Shown piece by piece: positions 1-7,774 of a stretch of 64,000 bases of DNA. Source of the DNA: Mucilaginibacter aquariorum (GTDB lineage Bacteria; Bacteroidota; Bacteroidia; Sphingobacteriales; Sphingobacteriaceae); assembly GCF_024498135.1 (NCBI RefSeq), contig NZ_JANHOH010000001.1, forward strand, positions 1,860,001-1,924,000. Direction: 5' to 3'. The notes beneath the pieces are model-generated. The model was given only the letters and a program-made list of their open reading frames with translations. It searched no databases and was not told the origin of the DNA. A program made the translations under genes and the position numbers. The stretch's first letter is position 1. Each line of letters starts with the position of its first letter.

Positions 1-138
1 ACATCAGTAGTAACTGCGTTTTCGCTTACAACAAAAACTGATAGCAAAGTTGAATCGAATAAATTGCAGGAAGACAGTGTAACCGTTTCTGTTAAAAACG
101 TTAATGCGCCAAAATCAGATATCGCAACTGCCGATTAA
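1..138 (+). CDS. Small exported protein, tandem copy 1 (5' truncated by window edge)
   Basis: The open frame enters from the window edge and stops with TAA at 136-138. Its 45 visible residues match the next gene at 36 of 45 positions, including the end of a signal peptide (VTAFS) and the C-terminal SDIATAD. This is therefore a tandem duplicate of a small secreted or periplasmic protein. The start codon and about 12 N-terminal residues lie outside the window. No known family is recognised and the function is unknown. The divergence between copies is spread along the mature chain, with mostly conservative changes, which suggests that both copies are real and maintained. Confidence 0.7.
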   Translation, partial: TSVVTAFSLTTKTDSKVESNKLQEDSVTVSVKNVNAPKSDIATAD

Positions 139-174
139 TCAAACCACCTAAAAGTTCCAATAGATAAACACTAT

Positions 175-348
175 ATGAAAAAGATAATCATAGCTGCAGC
201 ATTAGTTTTAACATCGGCAGTAACCGCATTTTCGCTTACTACAAAAGCTGATACTAAGATCGAATCAAATAAATTGAAAGAAGATAGTATAACCGTTTCT
301 GTTAAAAGCTCATCAGCACCAAAATCGGATATCGCAACTGCTGATTAA
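175..348 (+). CDS. Small exported protein, tandem copy 2 (57 aa)
   Basis: ATG at 175 opens a 57-codon frame ending in TAA at 346-348. The protein starts with KK and a hydrophobic stretch (IIIAAALVLTSAVTA), a standard signal peptide with likely cleavage after VTA. About 37 mature residues remain, rich in Ser, Thr, Lys and Asp. It lies 36 nt behind an 80 percent identical copy, so the two are probably co-transcribed and more copies may lie upstream. No domain, cysteine or metal motif is visible, and no function can be assigned. Confidence 0.75.
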   Translation: MKKIIIAAALVLTSAVTAFSLTTKADTKIESNKLKEDSITVSVKSSSAPKSDIATAD

Positions 349-373
349 TTAAAACAATCCAGAAACTGACACA

Positions 374-403
374 TAAAAAATGCCCCATTATAATAATGAG
401 GCA
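374..403 (-). terminator. Rho-independent terminator of the minus-strand lipoprotein gene
   Basis: Arms TGCCCCATTAT and ATAATGAGGCA pair with one mismatch. An A-tract at 374-380 on the plus strand reads as a T-tract just after the hairpin on the minus strand. It lies about 30 nt beyond the stop of the lipoprotein gene at 435. Confidence 0.6.
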
Positions 404-434
404 TTGAGGTAGGAGTACTCAAACTCATTGTTCC

Positions 435-944
435 TTATAAAGCTGGTTTTACAGGAGTTTTAAACTTCTCGCAATTATCAAGCTTATATATTATAGTATA
501 CGCGGCAGCCCTATCTACTTCTTGGCGCCCCGCACTGGTTACCTTAAATGGCTTTTGTAATAACTGTTGAGCCGATAGCTCCAGCTCAACTGAAAGCGTA
601 TCTTTCATCCCTTCCTGCATAAAAGTCCACACCGCTTTAATATCGTTACCAGATATAGTTCCTAATAAAGTCCCTTTACGTGCATCCTTTTCTTTTGGGA
701 TCCAATTCATTTCGCCACTTACCTTATTTGCGTTTATTACTAAATGAACCGCTGTAGTATCCTGGTTACTTGTACCCTCGGTACGTATAAAACAATATTC
801 CATGTTTTGGGCAGGTGCATTTAGCTTGCCGGCTTGAGTGGTATCTTCTGCTGCTGTTTTGGTAGTATCTGCGCTTTTGTTTCCGTTACCTGCGCACGAG
901 GCAAGAGCCAATGTACACAGGCTAATAATAGTGTATAGTTTCAT
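435..944 (-). CDS. Putative lipoprotein, unknown function
   Basis: This 169-residue protein has a type II signal peptide with a lipobox (ALASC, Cys17), so it should be lipid-anchored in the periplasm or outer membrane. A Thr/Asp/Ala-rich linker follows (about residues 18-45), then a compact domain of about 120 residues with alternating beta-like segments. No catalytic motif is apparent. The layout of lipobox, low-complexity linker and single beta domain is common among Bacteroidota lipoproteins of unknown role. It is divergent from the acetyltransferase gene at 1046 across a 101-nt gap containing a palindrome. Confidence 0.75.
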   Translation of the reverse strand: MKLYTIISLCTLALASCAGNGNKSADTTKTAAEDTTQAGKLNAPAQNMEYCFIRTEGTSNQDTTAVHLVINANKVSGEMNWIPKEKDARKGTLLGTISGNDIKAVWTFMQEGMKDTLSVELELSAQQLLQKPFKVTSAGRQEVDRAAAYTIIYKLDNCEKFKTPVKPAL

Positions 945-1020
945 GTTGTTTGTTTATTGCTGATAGGTAAACGCTAAAGTCTATAAAAAGTTCCATACCT
1001 TATTATATACATCGCCTAAC

Positions 1021-1038
1021 ACCTTATATTTATAAGGT
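1021..1038. promoter_or_regulatory. Palindrome in divergent promoter region, candidate operator
   Basis: ACCTTATA, TT, TATAAGGT form a perfect inverted repeat with 8-nt arms. It ends 7 nt before the ATG of the acetyltransferase gene and lies in the gap shared with the divergent lipoprotein gene. A partial half site (ACCTTAT) occurs near 998. It could be an operator or a 5' hairpin. It is AT-rich, so some chance similarity is expected. Confidence 0.35.
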
Positions 1039-1045
1039 ATAAATT

Positions 1046-1600
1046 ATGCTTAAATTAAAGCTGCACCCTTCCCCTCAATTGTTTAGTCCGCGCCTAAAAC
1101 TACGGGCTGTTACAAACAACGATGCCGCTGAAATTTACGCCATGCGAAGTAATGAAGAGGTAATGAAATATATTGACAGGCCCCTCCCTGCTTCTGTAAC
1201 CGAAGTTGACGAATGGATAAATAAGGTGGACCTGCTGCAGCAAAAAAACGAATCTATATTGTGGGCCATTACGCTGCAAGATTCTGACACGTTAATAGGC
1301 ACAATAGGCTACTGGCGAATGTTACCCGAGCATTACCGCGCCGAAATTGGCTACATGCTTAACCCGGCATACCAGGGCAAAGGCCTAATGAGCGAAGCAT
1401 TAAACATGGTAATACAATATGGCTTTAATAATATAGGGCTGCATTCTATAGAAGCAAATGCCAACCCGGCCAATCAGGCATCAATAAAACTGCTGGAGAA
1501 AACCGGCTTTGTGCGCGAGGGGTACTTTAAAGAGAACTACTACTTTAATGGCAATTTCCTCGATTCGGCTATATATTCGTTAATATGTTCAAAAAAATGA
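1046..1600 (+). CDS. GNAT family N-acetyltransferase (RimJ/RimL-like)
   Basis: This 184-residue protein resembles the acetyltransferase_3 branch of GNAT enzymes, which transfer acetyl from acetyl-CoA to protein N-termini or small amines. Seen in the sequence: an N-terminal segment on ribosomal-type acetylases (SPRLKLRAVTNNDAAEIYAM, about 14-33), the acetyl-CoA loop with QGKG at 110-113, and motif B (NQASIKLLEKTGFVREG, about 143-159). Length is normal for the family. The substrate cannot be read from sequence; RimJ/RimL-like proteins include ribosomal and general amine acetylases. It is a single gene, divergent from the lipoprotein gene. Confidence 0.88.
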   Translation: MLKLKLHPSPQLFSPRLKLRAVTNNDAAEIYAMRSNEEVMKYIDRPLPASVTEVDEWINKVDLLQQKNESILWAITLQDSDTLIGTIGYWRMLPEHYRAEIGYMLNPAYQGKGLMSEALNMVIQYGFNNIGLHSIEANANPANQASIKLLEKTGFVREGYFKENYYFNGNFLDSAIYSLICSKK

Positions 1601-1750
1601 ACATTTGTATAATTTGTTAGTTAAGTATAAATACATATATTGCCTCATATTACAAGTATTACCTGTTAATGTGTTGAAACAAGTTAACAGATAATAAAAC
1701 AAAAACACAATTAATCCAGTTACAATTAAAAAACTTAAAAAAAACTAAAC

Positions 1751-1957
1751 ATGGCAGCTTCAGGAATCACCGCGTATTCAGTAAAAACAAAAACTAAAAA
1801 TGTTCCAATGATTGACCCTGTTATCGACATTAAATCTGGCAGATACATTGCTACAGGTAAAGATGCAGAAGGTAACAAAATGGCTGCTATCATGGGCAAA
1901 GCTACAGCAGAAGAACACGTTAAAAATGGTAACGCTAAAAAAGGCTCTGGCTGGTAA
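1751..1957 (+). CDS. Conserved small hypothetical protein (68 aa)
   Basis: A 68-residue soluble protein without signal peptide or membrane segment. It is Lys/Ala/Gly rich with a net positive charge and ends in KKGSGW. Codon use matches its neighbours and it is followed immediately by a strong terminator, which supports a real, separately transcribed gene. About 150 nt of AT-rich DNA precede it. No family is recognised and no function is assigned. Confidence 0.6.
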   Translation: MAASGITAYSVKTKTKNVPMIDPVIDIKSGRYIATGKDAEGNKMAAIMGKATAEEHVKNGNAKKGSGW

Positions 1958-1976
1958 ATAATATTTTACACCTACA

Positions 1977-2008
1977 AAAAACCTGCCCTAATAAAGGCAG
2001 GTTTTTTT
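1977..2008. terminator. Bidirectional rho-independent terminator
   Basis: Arms AAACCTGCC and GGCAGGTTT enclose a short AT loop, with T-tracts on both strands. It sits between the convergent small gene (ends 1957) and the CYTH gene (ends 2030), so it can serve both. Confidence 0.75.
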
Positions 2009-2029
2009 ATGTGATAAAAAATCTTCAAT

Positions 2030-2500
2030 TTATTTCCAGTCTTTATAAGGATAAACAGATAGGCTGGCATTAGTATAACGGTTATCGTGGCTTACTTCCT
2101 GCCCTACCCATTCGGGCTTTTCAAATTGTTCATCTTCATTTTGTAACTCTATCTCGGCAACAATAAGTCCGTTGTTATCACCGGTAAAAACATCTACTTC
2201 CCAAGTGTGCCCCGCATATTCAATGTTGTAGCGCGTTTTTTGTATTAATGATGTGGCAAAGTTATCCAGTATCTCGTTCCCTTCGTTTACGGGTATAGTG
2301 TATTCATATTCGCTGCGGCTAATGCCGGTTGATGCCCCCTTAAGCGTGATATAGGCAGCATCACTGGTAACACGTATCCTAACTGTACGCTTTTCGTCGC
2401 TTAATATATAGCCTTGCTTATACAGTTTGCCCGTGGGCTTAATAAATGCTCCCCATTTTTGGTGATCGACTAAAAATTTCCTCTCTATTTCGGTTGGCAT
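2030..2500 (-). CDS. CYTH domain protein (triphosphate tunnel metalloenzyme family)
   Basis: The protein (156 residues) begins with the CYTH signature ExExK (E-I-E-R-K at residues 4-8). It continues with the alternating charged beta strands of the tunnel fold, including RTVRIRV and YITLKG segments and a C-terminal ELQNEDE acidic strand. CYTH proteins bind triphosphorylated substrates with divalent metal; bacterial members of this short single-domain type act as inorganic triphosphatases or remain uncharacterised. The length fits the stand-alone YgiF N-domain/NeuTTM-like type. Cytosolic, monocistronic and convergent with the small gene before it. Confidence 0.87.
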   Translation of the reverse strand: MPTEIERKFLVDHQKWGAFIKPTGKLYKQGYILSDEKRTVRIRVTSDAAYITLKGASTGISRSEYEYTIPVNEGNEILDNFATSLIQKTRYNIEYAGHTWEVDVFTGDNNGLIVAEIELQNEDEQFEKPEWVGQEVSHDNRYTNASLSVYPYKDWK

Positions 2501-2617
2501 ATAGCTTTGTTTTGTAGCAGGTAAATTACAATAATACTTTTTTTTAAAAACCCGTTTATACAGTACACTTATGGGTGTTTTTCATTATCCTAAACGTTAA
2601 TGAAATGTTAAAACTCA

Positions 2618-2625
2618 TACCTTTG
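2618..2625 (+). promoter_or_regulatory. Candidate Bacteroidota -7 box
   Basis: TACCTTTG matches TAnnTTTG and lies 52 nt before the ATG of the 906-residue exported protein gene. No good TTG element is present at the usual -33 distance, so the call rests on the -7 box alone. Confidence 0.4.
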
Positions 2626-2677
2626 AACATGCAGTAAAGCTAAATGTTTATATTAGCCACGCTACTTTAATTATTAT

Positions 2678-5398
2678 ATGAGCCTGAAAAAAATCGCGTT
2701 GGTCATATTCCTGACTACCTGTTTAATTGCACCCGCCTTTGCACAAAGGGATACTGTTAGCTTAAATACCATCATTACTAAAACAGCAAAGTTTATCAGC
2801 AGCTTTCCAATTGAGAAAGTTTACCTTCATTTAGATAAGCCTTATTATGCCGCAGGCGACACTATTTGGTTTAAAGCCTATGTAACCCTTGATAAACATC
2901 AGCCATCGTCACTAAGTAATATTGTATATGTTGATATTGCTAATCAGGATTCGTTAGTAAAAATACTAAAGCTGCCGGTTGTAAATGGCGTTGCACATGG
3001 CAATATTATTCTTTCTCCGGATGCTTACAAGCAGGGCAATTATCACTTACGGGCATATACTGCATGGATGCGCAACTTTGACTCCGATTATTTTTACAAT
3101 AAGAACATAGCCATTGGCAATACTATACAGGCAAACGTTAACACAAATATATCTTTCAATACAACAGCGGTAGCGGGCAAACCAAAAGTAAGTGCCGCAA
3201 TTAGCTACAAGCAGCCGGGCGAAGTATTATCAAACAAAAAAGTAAACTGGAGCATATCCAATGCAAACGGCGACGAACTTAGTAAAGGCAAAGGTACTAC
3301 AGACCAAAACGGAATACTAACTGTAGTGCTAAACGAAAATGCCAATACCTCCCTAAAAAATGCGATCCTGACTACTTCGATAGAATTGGGAAACCGTAAA
3401 GAATCTTTAAATAAGTTCCCTCTAAATTCAGCTATTGCCGAACGCGATGTGCAATTTTTCCCCGAAGGCGGCGAGCTTACACTTGGTGTACGGTCTAAAG
3501 TAGCCTTTAAAGCCGTTAACACCAATGGCTTGGGTATCAATATTAAAGGCATTATTACAGATAATACCGGCGCAGTAGTCGCCAACCTGGAATCACAACA
3601 TTTAGGTATGGGCGTATTTGCCATACTGCCCGAGGATGGTAAAACGTACAAGGCAAACATTACTTTCCCTGATGGGGTATCAACAACCTATGATATGCCG
3701 CGCATTAAACCGGCAGGCATTACCTTAGCTGTATATAATAACGATCCCGAAAACCTGAACATTAAACTATCGGCAAACGACCCATATTTTAAAGCAAACC
3801 AGGGGAAAATGTATTATATCGTAGCCCAAAGTGGCGGTGCTATTTATTTTGCGGCCCAAACTGCCTTACAAACGCCCAGCTATAGCGCGCCTATCCCAAA
3901 AAGTAAGTTCCCTACCGGCATTGTACAATTAACGCTTTTCTCTGAAAGGGGCATTGCGCTAAGCGAACGCATTGTATTTATAAAGCGTAACGATATGCTT
4001 AATTTATCGCTTACTGCCGATCGTAAAACATACGCGATAAGGCAAAAAGTTAAACTATTGGTTTCAGCAAAAAACAATGCATTACCGGTAGAAGGTGAAT
4101 TTTCGGTTTCGGTTATCGATGAATCAAAAGTACCGTTTGATGAGAACGCCGAAACTACCATTATGACTAACCTGTTGCTTACATCTGATATAAAAGGATA
4201 CATTGAAAAGCCGAACTACTATTTTATAAGTAAAAATGCGGATGTAGATGCGAACCTTGATATTTTAATGCTTACACAAGGTTATCGCCGCATATCATAC
4301 CGTAATATTTTAACCGGTAAGTTCCCGCAGATATATCTTTACCCCGAACAGCAGGGGCTTGAGATAGCAGGAATGTTGCGTAACAATACCGGCATGCCCA
4401 TATCAAAAGGTAATTTACGTCTTCAAATTCCTGGGAAGAACCTATATGCGGAAACCATGACGGATATGACGGGGAACTTTAAATTCCCTAAGCTTAATTT
4501 TCCAGATTCGTCGCAGGTAATTATTAGCGCCCGTAACAACCCCCTCAGTAAAAACCTTATGATATCGGTAAACGGCGACAGTTACCAGCCGGCTACAAAA
4601 AATATTAATGCTTTAGATGAGGTAGCCAATATTGATAGCTCTTTTAAAACCTTACTTACAAATAGCAAAAGGCAGTATGAGAATTTACACATCTTAAAAG
4701 AAGTTGTAATAAAATCCACATCGTTGGTTAAAAGGCCCACTCATAATGATTATGGGTCGCTGTCCACCCTACCTATGATGGCCGATCAGGAGCTAAGGCG
4801 CGAACGGTTTAAAGATTGCGGTAATCTGTTCCAATGTTTACCCTCGATGTTATTAGGCGTTTCGGTGGAAGAAAACAACCTTTATTTTACTAAAAATGTT
4901 TCTAACCCAAACCGTTTGCCAATGCAGGTATTTGTAAATGGCAGCCCTGTTGATTTTAGTTACCTGGGAAGCATTAATGGAGCTAGCGTTGAAAATGTAG
5001 AGATTTTTAAGAGCGATGGTTTTAGTAACATTAACAAAAATTATCAAACAGATGGTATTGTATCTATTATCACTAAAAAGGTAGAAAAATCAAAAATTAC
5101 ATTTGCCCAACTGCAGGAAATGTTACCAAAAGGCAACCTGCTTACTTATAACGCGCAGGGTTATAGCATACCACGCGAATTTTATTCGCCAAAATATGAT
5201 CCTTTAAAACAAGGTGCTTTTGGCGGCGATTTGCGCAGCACTATTTATTGGAGCCCTAAAGTAAAAACCGACAAAACAGGGATTACTTCATTTGATTTTT
5301 TCACCTCTGACGGCAAGGGCAACTACCGTGCTACCATTGAAGGCATGGATGCAGACGGAAACCTAGGCAGATATATATTACATTATACCGTAAAGTAA
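2678..5398 (+). CDS. Large exported protein with MG2-like N-terminus and TonB-plug-like C-terminus
   Basis: The 906-residue protein has a signal peptide (residues 1-22, ending AFAQ). The first mature domain, with KVYLHLDKPYYAAGDTIWFK and a conserved YHLRAYTAWMRN, resembles the MG2 macroglobulin fold found in a widespread Bacteroidota family. Several Ig-like beta domains follow. Around residues 695-810 the segment with LRRERFKDCGNLFQ, VFVNGSPVDF, VENVEIFKSDG and GIVSIITKK resembles a TonB-dependent receptor plug, but no 22-strand barrel follows and the protein ends about 100 residues later. It is probably periplasmic or outer-membrane associated. The biochemical role is unknown. It stands alone in its transcript, with a candidate -7 box upstream. 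Confidence 0.75.
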   Translation: MSLKKIALVIFLTTCLIAPAFAQRDTVSLNTIITKTAKFISSFPIEKVYLHLDKPYYAAGDTIWFKAYVTLDKHQPSSLSNIVYVDIANQDSLVKILKLPVVNGVAHGNIILSPDAYKQGNYHLRAYTAWMRNFDSDYFYNKNIAIGNTIQANVNTNISFNTTAVAGKPKVSAAISYKQPGEVLSNKKVNWSISNANGDELSKGKGTTDQNGILTVVLNENANTSLKNAILTTSIELGNRKESLNKFPLNSAIAERDVQFFPEGGELTLGVRSKVAFKAVNTNGLGINIKGIITDNTGAVVANLESQHLGMGVFAILPEDGKTYKANITFPDGVSTTYDMPRIKPAGITLAVYNNDPENLNIKLSANDPYFKANQGKMYYIVAQSGGAIYFAAQTALQTPSYSAPIPKSKFPTGIVQLTLFSERGIALSERIVFIKRNDMLNLSLTADRKTYAIRQKVKLLVSAKNNALPVEGEFSVSVIDESKVPFDENAETTIMTNLLLTSDIKGYIEKPNYYFISKNADVDANLDILMLTQGYRRISYRNILTGKFPQIYLYPEQQGLEIAGMLRNNTGMPISKGNLRLQIPGKNLYAETMTDMTGNFKFPKLNFPDSSQVIISARNNPLSKNLMISVNGDSYQPATKNINALDEVANIDSSFKTLLTNSKRQYENLHILKEVVIKSTSLVKRPTHNDYGSLSTLPMMADQELRRERFKDCGNLFQCLPSMLLGVSVEENNLYFTKNVSNPNRLPMQVFVNGSPVDFSYLGSINGASVENVEIFKSDGFSNINKNYQTDGIVSIITKKVEKSKITFAQLQEMLPKGNLLTYNAQGYSIPREFYSPKYDPLKQGAFGGDLRSTIYWSPKVKTDKTGITSFDFFTSDGKGNYRATIEGMDADGNLGRYILHYTVK

Positions 5399-5469
5399 CA
5401 CAGCTGTTTTACAGCTTGCGCAATTCAATGTTAATTTCATACATTTAGGTAAACTTAAATCTCAAACGT

Positions 5470-5874
5470 ATGGATATGTCATTGGTTAACTGGCCGGCTG
5501 TTATAGTTGCGGCCTTATCCGGCTTTGCTGTTGGCGGCATTTGGTATGCACCACCTTTATTTGGCAACGCCTGGATGGCAGATAGTAAGCTAACTGCTGA
5601 AGAGATCCAAAAAGGCAACAAAGGAAAAATATTCGGTTTTACCGCCTTATTTTCTTTAATAATGGCAGCCAACCTGGCTATGTTTTTGGCTGACGCTAAA
5701 ACAGATGTTACCTGGGGCGCAACGGCCGGTTTCCTTGCCGGGATATGGACGTTTGGCGCTATCGCTATTCATAGCTTGTTTGAATTGAGAAGCTGGCGTT
5801 ACATCTTTATAAATGGTGGTTACAGTATAGTATCGTTAACACTAATGGGTGCTATAATTGGTTTGTGGCGATAA
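5470..5874 (+). CDS. DUF1761 family membrane protein
   Basis: A 134-residue protein with four predicted membrane helices (about residues 7-29, 51-70, 79-98 and 112-131). The GGIWYAPPLFGNAWM motif near residue 22 and SLFELRSWRYIFINGGY near residue 103 are typical of DUF1761. The family has no established function. An alternative ATG lies two codons downstream (MDM start). It is monocistronic, 71 nt after the large exported protein. Confidence 0.82.
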   Translation: MDMSLVNWPAVIVAALSGFAVGGIWYAPPLFGNAWMADSKLTAEEIQKGNKGKIFGFTALFSLIMAANLAMFLADAKTDVTWGATAGFLAGIWTFGAIAIHSLFELRSWRYIFINGGYSIVSLTLMGAIIGLWR

Positions 5875-6010
5875 TTTACCTGCCTTAATTTTATTCCTTA
5901 GCATTACTTAATTGCCAGCGGCAGGGCGATATGACAATTTTATGAGCTATTGCATCGAACAATAAAGCTTACTTAGCGTTAATCAATTTTATCATAAGAT
6001 TTTAATAATT

Positions 6011-6865
6011 ATGAGTAACGCAACAACATTTAACATAGGTGGCCAACTTAGCGTTAACCGTATAGGTTATGGTGCCATGCGCATTACAGGCAAAGGCATT
6101 TGGGGCCCGCCAAAAGATAAAGAGGAAGCTATCCGCGTTTTAAAACGGGCTGTAGAGCTTGGTGTTAATTTTATTGATACTGCCGATAGTTACGGTCCGC
6201 ATATTTCTGAAGAGCTTATCGCCGAGGCACTTTATCCCTACCCAGCCGATCTGGTAATTGGAACAAAAGGTGGTTTGCTACGTACCGGCCCTGATCAATG
6301 GCCTGTAAATTCGAGTCCTGCACATTTAAAAGAAGCATTGGAAGGCAGCTTAAAACGCTTAAAGCTGGATCAGATCGACCTGTATCAACTCCACCGTATT
6401 GATCCTAACGTACCCGCCGAGCAAAGTTTTGAATTTTTAAAACAAGCCCAGGCAGATGGTAAGATAAAACACATTGGTTTATCGGAAGTGGACATAGACG
6501 ATATTAAGAAAGCACAAGATTACTTTGAAGTGGTATCGGTGCAAAACATGTACAGCGTTGATAACCGCAAATGGGAAGGTGTATTAAACTATTGCGAGGA
6601 TAACAACATCGCATTCATCCCATGGTTCCCCCTTAATGCAGGCAATGTAGCGAGCCAGGAAAAACTGCAGGAGGTGGCTGATAAGCATGGCGCGACTGTA
6701 CATCAGGTAGCATTAAGCTGGTTATTGAACCATTCAAAAAACATACTATTGATACCGGGAACATCAAGTGTTACACACCTTGAAGAAAACATGAAGGCAG
6801 CAGATATCACATTGGATGCCGAAGATACCGACGAATTGGACGGTATATCGCCGCCCGTAGGATAA
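6011..6865 (+). CDS. Aldo/keto reductase
   Basis: A 284-residue (alpha/beta)8 NADP-dependent oxidoreductase. The AKR catalytic tetrad is present: Asp56 and Tyr61 in FIDTADSYG, Lys86 in IGTKGG, and His128 in LYQLHRID. The NADP-binding C-terminal stretch IPGTSSVTHLEEN is near residue 248. Closest in style to the YdbC/YajO-type bacterial AKRs that reduce small aldehydes or ketones; the physiological substrate is not evident. Cytosolic. It is monocistronic, followed directly by a perfect terminator. Confidence 0.93.
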   Translation: MSNATTFNIGGQLSVNRIGYGAMRITGKGIWGPPKDKEEAIRVLKRAVELGVNFIDTADSYGPHISEELIAEALYPYPADLVIGTKGGLLRTGPDQWPVNSSPAHLKEALEGSLKRLKLDQIDLYQLHRIDPNVPAEQSFEFLKQAQADGKIKHIGLSEVDIDDIKKAQDYFEVVSVQNMYSVDNRKWEGVLNYCEDNNIAFIPWFPLNAGNVASQEKLQEVADKHGATVHQVALSWLLNHSKNILLIPGTSSVTHLEENMKAADITLDAEDTDELDGISPPVG

Positions 6866-6879
6866 TTCGAAGGATCATT

Positions 6880-6919
6880 AACAAAAAAGGATGCTGAATA
6901 TTCAGCATCCTTTTTTGTT
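6880..6919 (+). terminator. Perfect 40-nt palindromic terminator
   Basis: Two 20-nt arms are exact reverse complements, centred between 6899 and 6900. The core AGGATGCTGAAT pairs with ATTCAGCATCCT and is flanked by an A-tract and a T-tract. It ends the aldo/keto reductase transcript 15 nt after the stop. Confidence 0.85.
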
Positions 6920-6937
6920 ATATGTACTTTTGCCGGG

Positions 6938-7336
6938 ATGAAAAGCAAAGAGGAAATTCTGAATAGTTATTATTCGCAGGGTGCAGATGGCATGCCAGAA
7001 ATAGCTGCCGATGGATTATTAAAGGCCATGGAAGAATACAGGCTACAAGCTGAAGAAGCTGCTTTTAACGCCGCCCGCGAACTTAATGGCGCCCAACCTA
7101 CCTTTGCAACCTTTGCAGATTATAAGGCTAGCCTCGAAGCTGAAATTGAACAACAACCAAAAGAAGACACCGTAAGGCTCGTAGCGGATAGTATTATAGA
7201 ACAATTCCTGCCTGATAACCCTAATGAACAAACCTTCGAATTTCGCTTAAAAACGGAAGGTGCTTATTATATCGCCCATTATGCAAGAAACTCAGCCGGC
7301 GCCTGGGAATACCAAAAAGCAGAAGTTGCAGAATAA
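6938..7336 (+). CDS. Hypothetical protein (132 aa)
   Basis: A soluble, acidic, helix-rich protein of 132 residues with no signal peptide. The N-terminal half is Glu/Ala rich and could form coiled helices (about residues 24-75). The C-terminal half has short beta-like segments (FEFRLK, AYYIAHYAR). No family is recognised. A TACTTTTG box that fits TAnnTTTG lies only 5 nt before the ATG, so the transcript may have almost no leader. The gene is convergent with the YCII gene, with a 3-nt gap. Confidence 0.6.
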   Translation: MKSKEEILNSYYSQGADGMPEIAADGLLKAMEEYRLQAEEAAFNAARELNGAQPTFATFADYKASLEAEIEQQPKEDTVRLVADSIIEQFLPDNPNEQTFEFRLKTEGAYYIAHYARNSAGAWEYQKAEVAE

Positions 7337-7339
7337 ACG

Positions 7340-7633
7340 TTAGCCTACATTAGCCACTTTGAACGGCTTCACATCAACTGTTTCCCATATTTTTTGGGTG
7401 ATGTATGGTTCGCGCTGTTGCCATGCCTGTAGTTCTTCCTCGCTTTCAAACTGCACTATCATTACCGATCCTATCATTTTACCTTCATCGTTAAGGATGG
7501 CCCCTCCTACCACATAATTACCACTCGCATTTAATTCTTTAGCGCCATCTAAATGATGGGGCCGAACATTCATGCGGCGTTCAAGGGCGCCTTCGTCGGT
7601 GTAATCGTATGCAGTAACAATATATTGGTTCAT
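7340..7633 (-). CDS. YCII-related domain protein
   Basis: This 97-residue protein has the ferredoxin-like YCII fold: N-terminal strand YIVTAYDYTD, central HHLDGAKEL helix with the family's conserved His, GGAILNDEGKMIGSVMIVQF beta hairpin, and EPYITQKIWETVDVKPF at the C-terminus. YciI-like proteins are small cytosolic enzymes of mostly unknown substrate, with dehalogenase or hydrolase activity proposed for some. The length is typical. It is monocistronic and convergent with the preceding hypothetical gene. Confidence 0.87.
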   Translation of the reverse strand: MNQYIVTAYDYTDEGALERRMNVRPHHLDGAKELNASGNYVVGGAILNDEGKMIGSVMIVQFESEEELQAWQQREPYITQKIWETVDVKPFKVANVG

Positions 7634-7774
7634 GTTTAGCTATGTTTTATAACAGATAATTAACAAATAAATGCAAGTTCTGTTTAGGATGCAAATAACC
7701 TAGCAAAAAAACCATTTAGGGTAACAAAATAACTGTATAATTTACAATATTTGCTTTCCAAACAACAACCAATT

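Noticed and set aside
3205..3660. Long minus-strand open frame inside the MG2-like gene (and similar frames at 36913-37416, 43140-43626)
   Set aside because: They lie fully inside strongly supported genes, have atypical composition and no recognisable family, and are shadows of the real coding strand.
7751..7774. TTG start extending galactokinase by eight residues
   Set aside because: The ATG at 7775 gives the family's normal N-terminus and the added residues match nothing in galactokinases.
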